The notes below the pieces were generated by a model that was not told the DNA's origin, did no database searches, and saw only the letters and a program-made list of their open reading frames with translations. A DNA stretch of 64,000 nt, from the NCBI RefSeq assembly GCF_033547075.1, contig NZ_CP137891.1:2170001-2234000 (forward strand). Reading direction: 5' to 3'. This stretch comes from Flavobacterium ardleyense. GTDB lineage: Bacteria > Bacteroidota > Bacteroidia > Flavobacteriales > Flavobacteriaceae. Positions within the stretch are counted from its first letter, which is position 1; the number at the start of each line of letters is the position of its first letter. Below, piece after piece: positions 25,772-35,725 of the stretch. The translations under genes were made by a program, and so were the position numbers.

Positions 25772-26248
25772 ATGAATAAATTCCAAAGCCTTCTCGACGA
25801 ATACAGCGAGAGCCATCAAAATCAGACCAACAAATTTATCCATTGGATTTGTGTTCCACTAATTTTTTGGTCAATCATAGCTGTTTTTTACTCTGTACCA
25901 AATGCGCTTCTAAAAGAGTCGATTGGCAATTACTTCTTAGCAAATTGGGCGGTTATTTTATTAATTCCCGTCGTATTATACTATTTTTCTTTATCGACAA
26001 CAATCGCTACAGGAATGGTTGTTTTTATAAGTTTTTGCTTATTTATTTCTGAAATAATTTTGATAAATTCCGATTTTCCATTGTGGGGAATCGCAATTAT
26101 AGTTTTCATTATTTCCTGGATAGGTCAATTTTACGGTCATAAAATAGAAGGGAAGAAACCGTCTTTCTTAAAGGATATTCAATTTCTACTGATTGGTCCA
26201 GCTTGGCTGATGCATTTTATTTTCAGACGAATTGGAATTAAGTATTAA
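25772..26248 (+). CDS. DUF962 / Mpo1-like membrane protein
   Basis: A 158-residue protein with four hydrophobic segments. It shows the DUF962 (Mpo1, YGL010w-like) pattern: an early YSESHQNQTNKFIHWICVP with two His, then WIGQFYGHKIEGKKPS and a GPAWLMHF close. Yeast Mpo1 is an iron-dependent dioxygenase acting on 2-hydroxy fatty acids, and bacterial relatives may act on lipids. The His residues match the conserved set. It is a single gene. Confidence 0.87.
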   Translation: MNKFQSLLDEYSESHQNQTNKFIHWICVPLIFWSIIAVFYSVPNALLKESIGNYFLANWAVILLIPVVLYYFSLSTTIATGMVVFISFCLFISEIILINSDFPLWGIAIIVFIISWIGQFYGHKIEGKKPSFLKDIQFLLIGPAWLMHFIFRRIGIKY

Positions 26249-26334
26249 TTGAAATTTAAGTCTAGTCCACTTTACCTTGGATTGCCAAGTAAATGGTAAG
26301 TTAAGTCCAAATTCTAAATTTAAATAAACTCATA

Positions 26335-27456
26335 ATGAGAGATTTAAAAGAGATAGCCAAACTCTTTTTAAAACTTGGCATAATCGGATTTGGTGGCCCT
26401 GCCGCGCACATCGCAATGATGCAAGATGAAGTAGTGGTCAAAAGAAAGTGGCTAAGTGAGCAAGAATTTCTAGATATGATAGGAGCCACTAATCTAATTC
26501 CAGGTCCCAATAGTACCGAAATGGCAATTCATATTGGTCATGAAAGAGGCGGATGGAGGGGCTTGATCGTTGCAGGTTTATGTTTCATTTTACCAGCTGT
26601 TTTGATTACGGGAATCTTTGCTTGGCTTTATAAATTATATGGTCAGCTGCCAGAAGTGCAGCCTTTTGTCTACGGAATCAAGCCCGCAATTATCGCAATT
26701 ATTCTTGGCGCAATATTTCCATTAGCGAAAAAATCATTAAAATCATTGCAATTAATAATTTTAGGAATTCTGGTTTTAATTGGCGCATTGTTCGGAATAA
26801 GCGAAATATATTTGATGTTTGGTGCTGGAATAGTCGCCTTAACTTTGGCTTATGCTCAACAAGGGAATTCGTCGAAATTATCAATTTTTTTCCCTATTTC
26901 ATTAGCGAGCATCCAAACTACTGCAATCGTTTCGGCAACTAATACCAGCTTGTTTTGGATTTTTCTTAAAATTGGAGCAGTGCTTTATGGTAGTGGGTAT
27001 GTCCTATTTGCATTTCTTGACACAGAGCTTGTGGTTACCGGCTTACTGAGCAGAAGGGAACTTATCGATGCAATTGCGGTTGGTCAACTAACTCCCGGAC
27101 CTGTTTTCTCTTCTGTAACTTTTGTGGGCTATCAGATTAACGGACTCGCTGGAGCTGTTGTTTCTACCATTGCCATTTTCATTCCTTCATTTTTATTCGT
27201 AGCCTTGTTGAATCCGATGGTGAAAATGATGCGAAATTCTAAAATATTTTCAGCATTTTTAGACGCCGTAAATGTGGCTTCCGTTGCATTAATTGTTGCA
27301 GTTTCTTTTGAAATGGGAAAAGATGCAATTACAGATTGGCGCACCATTCTAATTGCTGTAATCAGTGTTGCAATTGCTTTTGGATACAGAAAAGTAAATT
27401 CAGCATTTGTAGTTATAGGCGGCTCGTTGATGGGTTATTTATTGACAATGCTTTAA
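26335..27456 (+). CDS. chrA: Chromate transporter (CHR family, two-domain)
   Basis: A 373-residue inner-membrane protein with two tandem CHR domains. The first has FGGPAAHIAMMQDEVV and NLIPGPNSTEMAIHIGHERGG; the second has AVGQLTPGPVFSSVTFVGYQ. The PGP motifs and duplicated halves are diagnostic. Members export chromate or take part in anion flux. No chromate reductase or regulator is nearby, so the substrate is not proven. Confidence 0.93.
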   Translation: MRDLKEIAKLFLKLGIIGFGGPAAHIAMMQDEVVVKRKWLSEQEFLDMIGATNLIPGPNSTEMAIHIGHERGGWRGLIVAGLCFILPAVLITGIFAWLYKLYGQLPEVQPFVYGIKPAIIAIILGAIFPLAKKSLKSLQLIILGILVLIGALFGISEIYLMFGAGIVALTLAYAQQGNSSKLSIFFPISLASIQTTAIVSATNTSLFWIFLKIGAVLYGSGYVLFAFLDTELVVTGLLSRRELIDAIAVGQLTPGPVFSSVTFVGYQINGLAGAVVSTIAIFIPSFLFVALLNPMVKMMRNSKIFSAFLDAVNVASVALIVAVSFEMGKDAITDWRTILIAVISVAIAFGYRKVNSAFVVIGGSLMGYLLTML

Positions 27457-27600
27457 GCATCACTTTTTTAATTTTGCGAAATTTGCCGTGAGTAATGAAA
27501 TAAAGGCTATGAATGAATAGATAAAAATTAGATTAAATTAAAAATAGGCGTTGTATATTGAACATTCAATTATTATAAATAGTACTTAGATTTCTGTGAT

Positions 27601-28580
27601 ATGAAAACTCCCATAATAGACCTCCATTGCGATTTACTTTCCTATCTAAACCGCCCAAACTCCGATATCAATAATACAGATGATATTGGTTGCGCAATTC
27701 CCTATCTAAAACAAGGAAATGTAAAGTTGCAAGTGATGGCAATTTTCGCAGCAACCGAAGCACAAAGTCATCAAAAAGGAATTGAACAAAGTAAAATTTT
27801 TCAAAGTATATCCTCAAACAATGCCGATTTGTATCACTTTGGAAAAGATCATTTAGAAAATTTTGATCAAAAAGAGAATATCGGAATACTAGCTTCCTTA
27901 GAAAATGCTTCAGCTTTTTGTGATGAAGAACAGCCCTTAACAAAAGGCTTCGAAAACTTGGAACGCATAATCGACAACGTTGGAAACTTATTCTACATCG
28001 GATTAACTCATCATCTAGAAAATAGATTTGGTGGCGGAAATTTCTCAAAAGCTGGATTAAAAGATGACGGTAAATCTCTGCTCGATTATCTGCATAACAA
28101 GCAGATTGCAGTAGATTTTTCGCACACTTCGGATGCGTTGGCTTATGGTATTTTAGATTATATTTCGAAGAAAAACATAAACATTCCCATTCTTGCAAGT
28201 CACTCCAACTACCGACAAATCTTTGACCATCCTCGAAATCTCCCAGATGATATTGCCAAAGAAATTATTAGCCGTCAGGGGTTAATTGGACTAAATTTGT
28301 TCGTGCGTTTGTAAATAGTGAGCATCCTGAGACATTATTAGAACATATAAACCACGGATTAGAAATTGGTGGCCAAAAGTCTGTCGCGTATGGTGCCGAC
28401 TTTTTCTATACCAAAAGCCATCCAGACAAAACTAGAATTCCGTTTTATCACAAAGAACACGAAAATTCTGCTTCTTACCCCGCAATAAACGCCCAAATCG
28501 AAAGAAATTTTGGAGTTGACATTTGCAATAAAGAAAGTTATAAAAATGCAATAGATTTCTTGACTAGACTTTGGACATAG
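27601..28580 (+). pseudogene. Membrane dipeptidase (M19 family), frameshifted
   Basis: The first frame (27601-28314, 237 codons) has the M19 metal-site residues: DLHCD at the start, LASLEN, LTHHLEN and LASHSN. It ends in LIGLNLFVRL and a TAA. The expected continuation lies in another frame directly after: KFVRAFVNSEHPETLLEH, GGQKSVAYGADFF, and so on to TAG at 28578-28580. Removing one-base slippage near 28291-28300 (CTAAATTTGT) would restore a protein of about 326 residues with the usual GLNFVRAF junction. Either a real one-base deletion or a sequencing error is present. The family hydrolyses dipeptides. Confidence 0.85.
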
Positions 28581-28700
28581 TTGTTTTCTGATCGATACTA
28601 TTGAATATGTGAAAACTTATCACATAAAAGTTTACTTTAGTTACAATTACACTTCCACTCTTAAAATTAAGATTACATCTAAGAAGTAAAATAAGAAAAT

Positions 28701-29537
28701 ATGAAATACTTACTGTTCCTGCTCACCATCTGGGTCACAAATGCAACGGCTCAAAACGGTCTAAAGTTCGAGAAACGCTTTGTACAAAGTGAAGATGCAT
28801 GGGTTGCCTTTCCCGTCGATAGTACTGGCGCATTTCCATTTGGTTTCATATATATTGATGCGGAAGCTGGATTGACGCTCGATTATGGTGGAACTTTTAA
28901 GATCGATAAAAACGGAAAATTTCTAAAAGAGAAAGTGGAAGAGGAGCACTCGATCAAATACAGGCTGCAACCGAATAATGTTTTAGTGGCATTGATTCCA
29001 GAAACTAATTTTGGAGATTTAAATATCCAAGCGGTACCAGAGTGGTTGAAGTTTTACAAAAAAGACCAAGGATCTGTAGAGCACTTATATCGTAGGGGGT
29101 TTCTCTATAATGGCTATGGCGAATGCGAGAAAGCTTTAGAATATCTAGAGAAGGCAAACAAGTTGAACCCTAATTTTAAAGGTCTTGCAGTAGAACTTGC
29201 GTACTCCTACAATTGCCTAGCGCGTTATGAGAGTGCTATTAAAATTTTGCAAACAGCCCTAAAAACGACGCCCGAAGATGCCTATACAAACAAAGAACTA
29301 ATATTTGCACAAGCAAAATTGGAAAAACTCGAAGATGCGGCAAACATCTTCAGGAAGACTTCAAAATTTCCAGATAAGACTTACAATGCTGAAAATGCTT
29401 ATAATATTTTGCAAGGCTATTATCTCCTAAAAGACAAAAAGAACTTTTCTAAATGGTGGGAAGAGACAAAAGATTATATTTCTAGTAATCAGCAATTTTT
29501 AACAAATGCCGAATTTATGAAAAAAGACTTGCTATAA
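28701..29537 (+). CDS. Secreted TPR-repeat protein
   Basis: A 278-residue protein with a signal peptide (ending NATAQ). The N-terminal part (about 20-115) is strand-rich and resembles a WG-like or uncharacterised periplasmic domain. About three tetratricopeptide repeats follow (residues 135-235, with RRGFLYNGYGECEKALEYLE, ELAYSYNCLARYESAIKIL and AQAKLEKLEDAANIF). It is likely a periplasmic or outer-membrane-associated scaffold; no partner is indicated. Confidence 0.8.
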   Translation: MKYLLFLLTIWVTNATAQNGLKFEKRFVQSEDAWVAFPVDSTGAFPFGFIYIDAEAGLTLDYGGTFKIDKNGKFLKEKVEEEHSIKYRLQPNNVLVALIPETNFGDLNIQAVPEWLKFYKKDQGSVEHLYRRGFLYNGYGECEKALEYLEKANKLNPNFKGLAVELAYSYNCLARYESAIKILQTALKTTPEDAYTNKELIFAQAKLEKLEDAANIFRKTSKFPDKTYNAENAYNILQGYYLLKDKKNFSKWWEETKDYISSNQQFLTNAEFMKKDLL

Positions 29538-29605
29538 ACTTTCTGGTAGAACAGAATTATAGATACTCTATAAATAATCTCTTCTGTTCTCAAATACTTA
29601 AAAAA

Positions 29606-29634
29606 AAAATGCAAGAGAAGCCCTCTTGCATTTT
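29606..29634. terminator. Bidirectional terminator between convergent genes
   Basis: AAAATGCAAGAG (29606-29617) pairs with CTCTTGCATTTT (29623-29634) around a 5-base loop, with A-run and T-run flanks. It serves the TPR gene (+) and the secreted-protein operon (-). Confidence 0.9.
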
Positions 29635-29652
29635 CATTTAGAATTGATTCTC

Positions 29653-31200
29653 CTAATAATTTATCTTTTCCAATCGTATGGTCGACTTTTTATCAGAAAC
29701 TTCCCTTAGTAAAATATAGCCATTCTTAGCTTTCACAGGATAAATCTGTCCTTTTTCAGTAGTCATCGGAATCTTTTCATAGCTGTACTTCCCGTCAACT
29801 TGAGTAATAACGCCCAAAATCCACTTAGGATTGCGTGTGCTATTTTTCTCATTATCTGTATAAAAATAAGCATAATTGTCACCTTCCAATTTCTGAGAAT
29901 ATAAATAGTCAAATGCGCCGCTATTTTGCAAAATCGGTCCCCACGCAGCTATGTTGGACATGTTTTTGGTTTTGTCAACTTTTTTATAATAAACCAATTT
30001 CATATTTTGGTCAAATTCCATTACAAACATGTCTAGAATGCGAGAATTGTTGGATGGATTGTATCCTTCGGCGATTGCAGTTGTATGTCCATTATTTAAC
30101 AGTCGGAAATTTAGAAACTGAAGATACCCGTACGATTTTATTTCACCCTCTTCACTTATTTTTAAATGTTCATCAAGGTATCGCCAGAAGAATTTTTCCT
30201 CGGATAATTTCTCCCCAGTAGATCTGTCGTAAGTAATTTGAACCACTCCCAAAACTTTCGAATTATCATAAACTTGCTTTTTGGTCATGTAGTTCATCAA
30301 GGAATAAACAATCAGTTTATCTTTTTCATATTTGATGGTTTGCACTTGATTTAGAGTTGAGCCATCTGATTGTTTGATGGAAAATTTCTTTAGCCCAGAA
30401 GTTAAATCAAAAACATCGTAGTAGGTTTCAAGGTATTTTCCAATTTTCTCAAAATTGTATCGTACCATTATCATATCGTTGCCGTTACTGCTGTAATATT
30501 CAAACATATCAAAAGCCTTCGTCCCGTCATCGTTGAACTTATAATTCCATATTTCATTAAATTCTTTGTCAAAAACTTTAAAGCTTTTAGTGTCCCTAGC
30601 TACTTTTTGAGCAAAACTCTCACCAGCATAAGCTCCCGATACTGTGCTTAAATCAAATAGTAAAAAATTGCTTCTACCTACGGGCTGCAATGCGTTATTT
30701 TTTTGAACATCGTCGTATGTAACTTTAGAATCAGCGGTTTCACTCTCTACAGTTTTGCGATTGTCCTTCATCGTGAATTGATTTGAAAGCTTAAAAGTTT
30801 CCAAATCTAATTCTCTAAAACGATGGTTGAAGGCTGAGATAGGCCCCATCATACTATTATTAGAGCTATCTTGAATTCCTATTACTAATTTATTTCCAAT
30901 CTTGCGAACAAAAGAAAATCCAATATTAAGTTTTACAATAAACGAAAATCTATTTTGCACAAATGTACCTGAGGTCAATTTATTTAAGTTTTTGTCTAGT
31001 AACACATATTCCAATTCATAAACAGCTTTGCTTTTTCGATCATTTTCATAAAGTAAAAGGTAACCGTAAACATCGTCGCCATCGTCATTGTAGACAATTC
31101 TGGAATCTAAATATTTACCAGACGAAAGTTCCGCAAGATCTTTTACTTGACCTTGTACGGAGATAAAAAACAATAAGAATAAGGGTAATAGTTTTTTCAT
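29653..31200 (-). CDS. Uncharacterised secreted protein
   Basis: A 515-residue exported protein (signal peptide about 1-18, ending VQGQ). It consists of repeated strand-turn-strand segments, for example YNDDGDDVYGYLLLYENDR and KVFDKEFNEIWNYKFNDDG, which suggests a beta-propeller-like fold. No family was named with confidence. Its ATG overlaps the stop of the M48 protease gene by 4 bases (ATGA), so the two are translationally coupled and may act together in the periplasm or at the surface. Confidence 0.75.
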   Translation of the reverse strand: MKKLLPLFLLFFISVQGQVKDLAELSSGKYLDSRIVYNDDGDDVYGYLLLYENDRKSKAVYELEYVLLDKNLNKLTSGTFVQNRFSFIVKLNIGFSFVRKIGNKLVIGIQDSSNNSMMGPISAFNHRFRELDLETFKLSNQFTMKDNRKTVESETADSKVTYDDVQKNNALQPVGRSNFLLFDLSTVSGAYAGESFAQKVARDTKSFKVFDKEFNEIWNYKFNDDGTKAFDMFEYYSSNGNDMIMVRYNFEKIGKYLETYYDVFDLTSGLKKFSIKQSDGSTLNQVQTIKYEKDKLIVYSLMNYMTKKQVYDNSKVLGVVQITYDRSTGEKLSEEKFFWRYLDEHLKISEEGEIKSYGYLQFLNFRLLNNGHTTAIAEGYNPSNNSRILDMFVMEFDQNMKLVYYKKVDKTKNMSNIAAWGPILQNSGAFDYLYSQKLEGDNYAYFYTDNEKNSTRNPKWILGVITQVDGKYSYEKIPMTTEKGQIYPVKAKNGYILLREVSDKKSTIRLEKINY

Positions 31201-32504
31201 ATAGATTTGTAATAAGTAATTATTTCATTCAGTTCACTTTTACGCATTTCTCTAATTAAGTGTAAAAATGTATTATAACTAGTCGAGTACTGCGGATCTG
31301 GCGTTTCTAACGCTTCATTGAGACGATATAAATTTTGCAATTCTTGCAGTTTTTCTAAGTTTTGCCCAGTCATTTGCCGCAGCCATTTATCCTCAGGATT
31401 AGTTTGCAGCTGTAATAAACAGTGGTACAACGACAATCCGTACGATTTTAAATAATGCAGCGAATAGATATAATCAAAGGGTGCGGACTTTTTTAGCTCG
31501 GCAAATCCAGCGTTTGCAGGTCTTGGAATATTCTCTTCTACTTTAAATAATTCAGTCATACGCTCAGCCCTCAATTCGCAATCAGGATGGGTTTTTAGAG
31601 AATCTATTGTCCAAAATTTTGGCGTTTTGTCGTATGTATAATCAGAAATCTCATCCTTTTCTAGCCACTTCATATTAAATGGTTGATTGGGAGTGCTAAA
31701 TACTTTCTGATAATGTAAAATGCTGATCGAGTCCTTATCTTTATCAATATCACTTAGCCAAAGAAGCGAATTTACAGCCTCAGATTTTGCTTCTGGAAAA
31801 GCTTTCGCAAATAATACATAACCCAAAGAATCGGCTTGAAACTCAACACTTCTGCTTGTTTTTCTGTCCTCGTAAACAATTTGTCTAAAAAGCTCAGAAG
31901 CCATCTTTCCTTTGTTATATTTATTTTTTTTAATACTTGAAGTTTTCGCTTTGATATCGCTAGAAGTATTTAATTCAGCCGAAGCAACCACACTTGTATA
32001 AGAATGATTGAGCAATCGATGCGCTATTTCGTGACACAAAACGTATGCAATTGTAAACTGGTTTCTTGCTCTCAAAAACATTGGAAGATTAAAAACTACG
32101 TATCCTTCGGCAGAGGCAGACGCATTTGGATTTTCGGCGGCAGCAACCAGAATAGTCACTTGATTAATCTCTTTCCAATTTGGATTAGCTTTCTCGATGA
32201 CATCAAGTTGAGATTTAAGAAATGTTGTATATGAATTATCTCCAAAAAATAATCCCTTATTTATCTGCTCTTCAACGTCTTTCTTGCGAGATTTATAAAC
32301 TTTTAAGGTCTGATTTCGTACACTTCTATCGGTCAAGGATGCAAATTCACTCTCTACCTTGGCGGCTCTCAATCCATAGTCGATAATAAGCGATTTTCGG
32401 TACTGCAAATTTAAGGTATCAATGGATACTGCATGTTGCGCTTGCAAATCTGTCAAAATAAATACCGCTGCTAAAGCCAAAAAGAATCTCGTCGGAGCCA
32501 TCAT
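31197..32504 (-). CDS. Secreted M48-family metalloprotease
   Basis: The frame is open from 32558, but the ATG at 32504 begins a standard signal peptide (MMAPTRFFLALAAVF to DLQAQ). It gives about 435 residues. The zinc motif is HEIAHRLLNH, and the third ligand is likely the Glu in SVEFQADSLGY, the ExxxD element of M48 peptidases. The C-terminal 150 residues are helical. Such enzymes act in envelope quality control. It is coupled to the downstream secreted protein gene by a 4-base overlap. Confidence 0.87.
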   Translation of the reverse strand: MMAPTRFFLALAAVFILTDLQAQHAVSIDTLNLQYRKSLIIDYGLRAAKVESEFASLTDRSVRNQTLKVYKSRKKDVEEQINKGLFFGDNSYTTFLKSQLDVIEKANPNWKEINQVTILVAAAENPNASASAEGYVVFNLPMFLRARNQFTIAYVLCHEIAHRLLNHSYTSVVASAELNTSSDIKAKTSSIKKNKYNKGKMASELFRQIVYEDRKTSRSVEFQADSLGYVLFAKAFPEAKSEAVNSLLWLSDIDKDKDSISILHYQKVFSTPNQPFNMKWLEKDEISDYTYDKTPKFWTIDSLKTHPDCELRAERMTELFKVEENIPRPANAGFAELKKSAPFDYIYSLHYLKSYGLSLYHCLLQLQTNPEDKWLRQMTGQNLEKLQELQNLYRLNEALETPDPQYSTSYNTFLHLIREMRKSELNEIITYYKSI

Positions 32505-32779
32505 TATATTTAAGTTCAATGGTGCCAAATATAACTCAAAACGCCGACGGTTGGTCAAAATATAAAATTATTTTTAATTTATCTTTAACATAAATTATAC
32601 TATGATTGAGCATAATTTTTTTTTGGCTTTCGCCGAAAGAACTTTAGTAACAAGATCCCGTTTAGAGTAGAAGTTTATCTTAATTAGATATCTAGCAGGG
32701 CAATAAACTTCGGCTGAAGTTATAAGGAAAACTAGGGAAAATCGACTTTTGTAGGGGTATTTACTAGATTTAAAATGTA

Positions 32780-33535
32780 CTAGAATCGAACCACCGCACC
32801 TAATCCATATTCTTTACCATTGTAAAACGGAACAACCAATCCATTGGTATCCTTTCTATCTTTGAAAAGTGTTTTTTTAATTAGAGGATGCACCCAATAA
32901 GCAATTTTTGTACTCAGTATTCCTATTCCGGCGCCCGCGGCGACGTCGGTAAGCCAATGCCGATTGTTGTACATTCTAAAAAATCCTGTCCCTGTTGCAA
33001 CTGCATATCCAGAAATTCCATACCAAACAGATACATCTTTATATTCCTGATATAAAAATTCTGCACCCATAAAGGCCGTGGCGGTATGACCCGAAGGAAA
33101 TGAATTAAAAGATGAGCCATCTGGTCTCTCAACGCTTGAAGTAGATTTTAAAATCCCAACCGTTCCGCCCATTATCAAGTAAGCTGTTGTTAAGATTATA
33201 GTTCGATCTTTAAAATTGTTTTTTCCTTTTATACCAAAAGCATTTAATGCATAGACCGAGGCAAAAGGTGCATATTGCGAAAAGTCGTCTATCGATAAAT
33301 TCTCATCAATATGCTCCTTAATTTCATCTCGGGTGTTAGTATTCATGTTTTTAATACTTGCACTCTCTAACCCAATTACGCCAAATCCTACTAATGTCGC
33401 AGGAATTATCAATGCTTCGTACTTAAACTTTAAATCTTTATTTAATACAGGAGTTACTACTATTGTAGTGTCTTGAGAGAAAATTTGAAAAGTTTGTAGA
33501 AAAATAATTAAAAATATAGCTATTTTGGTCATCAT
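32780..33535 (-). CDS. PAP2-family phosphatase
   Basis: The open frame starts at 33580, but the ATG at 33535 begins the signal sequence MMTKIAIFLIIFLQTFQIFS. The three PAP2 motifs are present: KSTSSVERP, FPSGHTATAF and RMYNNRHWLTDV, giving the catalytic His pair. The protein is small (about 251 residues) and membrane-associated, and probably dephosphorylates lipid pyrophosphates or phosphatidic acid. It lies just behind the LTA-synthase-like gene. That pairing suggests shared work on envelope lipid phosphates. Confidence 0.9.
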   Translation of the reverse strand: MMTKIAIFLIIFLQTFQIFSQDTTIVVTPVLNKDLKFKYEALIIPATLVGFGVIGLESASIKNMNTNTRDEIKEHIDENLSIDDFSQYAPFASVYALNAFGIKGKNNFKDRTIILTTAYLIMGGTVGILKSTSSVERPDGSSFNSFPSGHTATAFMGAEFLYQEYKDVSVWYGISGYAVATGTGFFRMYNNRHWLTDVAAGAGIGILSTKIAYWVHPLIKKTLFKDRKDTNGLVVPFYNGKEYGLGAVVRF

Positions 33536-33580
33536 ATAATATAATAAGTTAAGGGTAGCTTTTTTTTGAAGAAAAAACAA

Positions 33581-35587
33581 TTACAATACTATTGCAGAAT
33601 TAGTTTTAGATGCTGTTGATCTAAGATTTAGTCCTGAATTATGATACAATTCATCGGCGACCTGAAAATTGGAAATACTTTGCTTTTCAAAATTTTTGTC
33701 AGCAGGCAAGGGGCTTAAACTGTTGTCTGCAGGATTCCATAAATAGAGATTGGCATTTTTTTGTTCGTCAAGAATCATCACTTTGTTGTCCTTTAGCGTA
33801 CCCAATTTTCGGTAGTTTCCAATATAAGCACGTTCGTCTTCGGGCTTCACGGCAAAGACATCCTTGCCGAAAAAGTTGGAGGTATAATCCCATTTTAATA
33901 ATGAGAAAAGTGTTGGAAAAAGATCTATCTGAGAAGACAATTTCGCCACCTTTGCCGATTTGCTTTTTGGAAGATTGGCGATAAAAGCGGGAATATGGTA
34001 GTTCTTGACGTCCAATTCCCAACGTCCTGCCGAATTTGCGCAGTGATCGCTCATAATTACGAAAACGGTATTCTTAAACCAAGGCTTTTGTTTTGCTTTT
34101 TTAATGAATTCGCCAATGGCATAATCGGTATATTTTACAGCTCCATTTCGGCCACTACCAGACGGAATATCAATTGCTCCTTCGGGATATGTGTATGGTT
34201 TATGATTGGAGGTAGTCATAATAAAATCGAAAAAAGGTTTTCCGTTTCCGTGTGCTTTATCAGCTTCTTTGAGTACTTTATTGTAAATATCCATATCGCA
34301 AACGCCCCAAGCATTCTCAAAAGTTACTTCGTTGTCATCAATATTTGTACGAGTTGTCGTGATGCTTTTGTCTAACAAAAATCCACGACCTCTGTCTATA
34401 ATATTAAAGCCGTTTCCGCCAAAATAAGTATTCATATTGTCAAAGTAACCGTCGCCACCGTAAAAGAAATTGCGATCGTATCCTTGCTGTTTGAAGACTT
34501 CTCCAATAGTGTATAAATTTTGATTATTTTTTCGTTTTACAATACTGCGGCCGGGAGTTGGCGGAATAGAAAGTGTAATGGCTTCCATACCTCGCACGGT
34601 GCGTGTCCCTGTAGCATAGAGATTTTCGAAAAAGATACTGTTGTTGGCGATTGAATCTAATGTCGGCGTAATTTTATCTTGATTGCCAAAAGCGGTTAGA
34701 AACTCGCCACTTAGACTTTCAATACATATAAAAATGACATTTGGTTTTTCAGCCTTTTGATTATCAGATTTACTAATATTTCTGAAAATAGAATTTGCTT
34801 CCGGATTTTGAAAAGTAGTTGTAGAATCTGAGAGTGATGCCTTAACAAGCGCATAGGCTTCATTGAGCGGAATTACTTTGTAAAATTCATTATATGGAAG
34901 CTCATTATTTCTGAAAGCTGAGAAGAAAGAATATATTCCCGCCTTGGCTACTTCGTTATTATAGCGGTTTTCAGAAAAATCTGCATTGCTACTTGAGATA
35001 AATATTCCAGAGAGTACTGCAATTGCAAACCAAGGAAGAGCCGCCACTAGTTTGGTTTTGAATGTTGATTGACTGTCAAAAGTTTTGCTGAAATATCCTA
35101 ATTTATAAATTATATAAATGCTCACCACAACCAGTAAAATCATACTGCTAAGTAGAATAGGAAGCGGATAAGATTCGTTGATATTTTTTACCACTTCGTA
35201 GGAATATACCAAGTAATCTACGGCGACAAAATTGAAACGTCTATGAAACTCATCCCAGAAAGTAAACTCTCCAAAAAATGAGAAGAAGATTATTAGTACA
35301 GAAACAAAAAATCCAAAGTAGGTAAATATCTTGTCTGCTAGAGATCCATAAAAACGGGGAGAAAGTGCTAAGAGGTAAATAAGAAATGGAACTGTAAAAA
35401 ACGATATTGTAGCTATATCAAACAAAAACCCAATCACAAAAGTAGAAAAGATTGAAATTACTCCTTTATCAATTTCTGAGAAATTCCAAATTAGAAACGA
35501 TAATCTGGTAATTAATGACAAGAGAAGGAATAGACCAATAAAAGCTTTAAGCAAGGAAAATCTGGAAGGGAATAGTTTTGACAGCAT
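33581..35587 (-). CDS. LTA synthase / phosphoglycerol-transferase-like sulfatase-family enzyme
   Basis: A 668-residue inner-membrane protein with five N-terminal membrane helices (residues 10-200) and a periplasmic alkaline-phosphatase-fold domain (about 280-610). Motifs: VIFICIESLSGEF with the first metal-binding Glu, ATGTRTVRGMEAI with the probable nucleophile Thr, and VIMSDHCANSAGRWELD with metal ligands Asp and His. Gram-negative relatives transfer phosphoglycerol or phosphoethanolamine to envelope glycans or lipids; the acceptor here is unknown. A TTCTAAAG-type direct repeat lies 36-54 bases upstream, the same box found before the nearby two-component system. Confidence 0.9.
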   Translation of the reverse strand: MLSKLFPSRFSLLKAFIGLFLLLSLITRLSFLIWNFSEIDKGVISIFSTFVIGFLFDIATISFFTVPFLIYLLALSPRFYGSLADKIFTYFGFFVSVLIIFFSFFGEFTFWDEFHRRFNFVAVDYLVYSYEVVKNINESYPLPILLSSMILLVVVSIYIIYKLGYFSKTFDSQSTFKTKLVAALPWFAIAVLSGIFISSSNADFSENRYNNEVAKAGIYSFFSAFRNNELPYNEFYKVIPLNEAYALVKASLSDSTTTFQNPEANSIFRNISKSDNQKAEKPNVIFICIESLSGEFLTAFGNQDKITPTLDSIANNSIFFENLYATGTRTVRGMEAITLSIPPTPGRSIVKRKNNQNLYTIGEVFKQQGYDRNFFYGGDGYFDNMNTYFGGNGFNIIDRGRGFLLDKSITTTRTNIDDNEVTFENAWGVCDMDIYNKVLKEADKAHGNGKPFFDFIMTTSNHKPYTYPEGAIDIPSGSGRNGAVKYTDYAIGEFIKKAKQKPWFKNTVFVIMSDHCANSAGRWELDVKNYHIPAFIANLPKSKSAKVAKLSSQIDLFPTLFSLLKWDYTSNFFGKDVFAVKPEDERAYIGNYRKLGTLKDNKVMILDEQKNANLYLWNPADNSLSPLPADKNFEKQSISNFQVADELYHNSGLNLRSTASKTNSAIVL

Positions 35588-35622
35588 CTTGGGGTAATTT
35601 ATACTTCAAATGTAATGCTCAA

Positions 35623-35641
35623 TTCTAAAGCAATATTAAAG
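35623..35641 (-). promoter_or_regulatory. Candidate response-regulator box before the LTA-synthase-like gene
   Basis: On the plus strand TTCTAAAG (35623-35630) and TATTAAAG (35634-35641) form a direct repeat with an 11-bp period, 36-54 bases upstream of the ATG. Same design as at 36208, 38239 and 45023. Confidence 0.6.
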
Positions 35642-35655
35642 ACGAATTATCTTGC

Positions 35656-35690
35656 AAAAAAAAATCCTGCGGTTGTTGATTACCACAGGA
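35656..35690 (-). terminator. Terminator of the PepSY-like gene
   Basis: On the minus strand TCCTGTGGT pairs with ACCGCAGGA (one G-T pair), followed by a run of nine T residues. It separates this gene from the LTA-synthase-like gene. Confidence 0.85.
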
Positions 35691-35725
35691 CTTCTAACTT
35701 TACTAACACAAAACCAAGCAATTGA

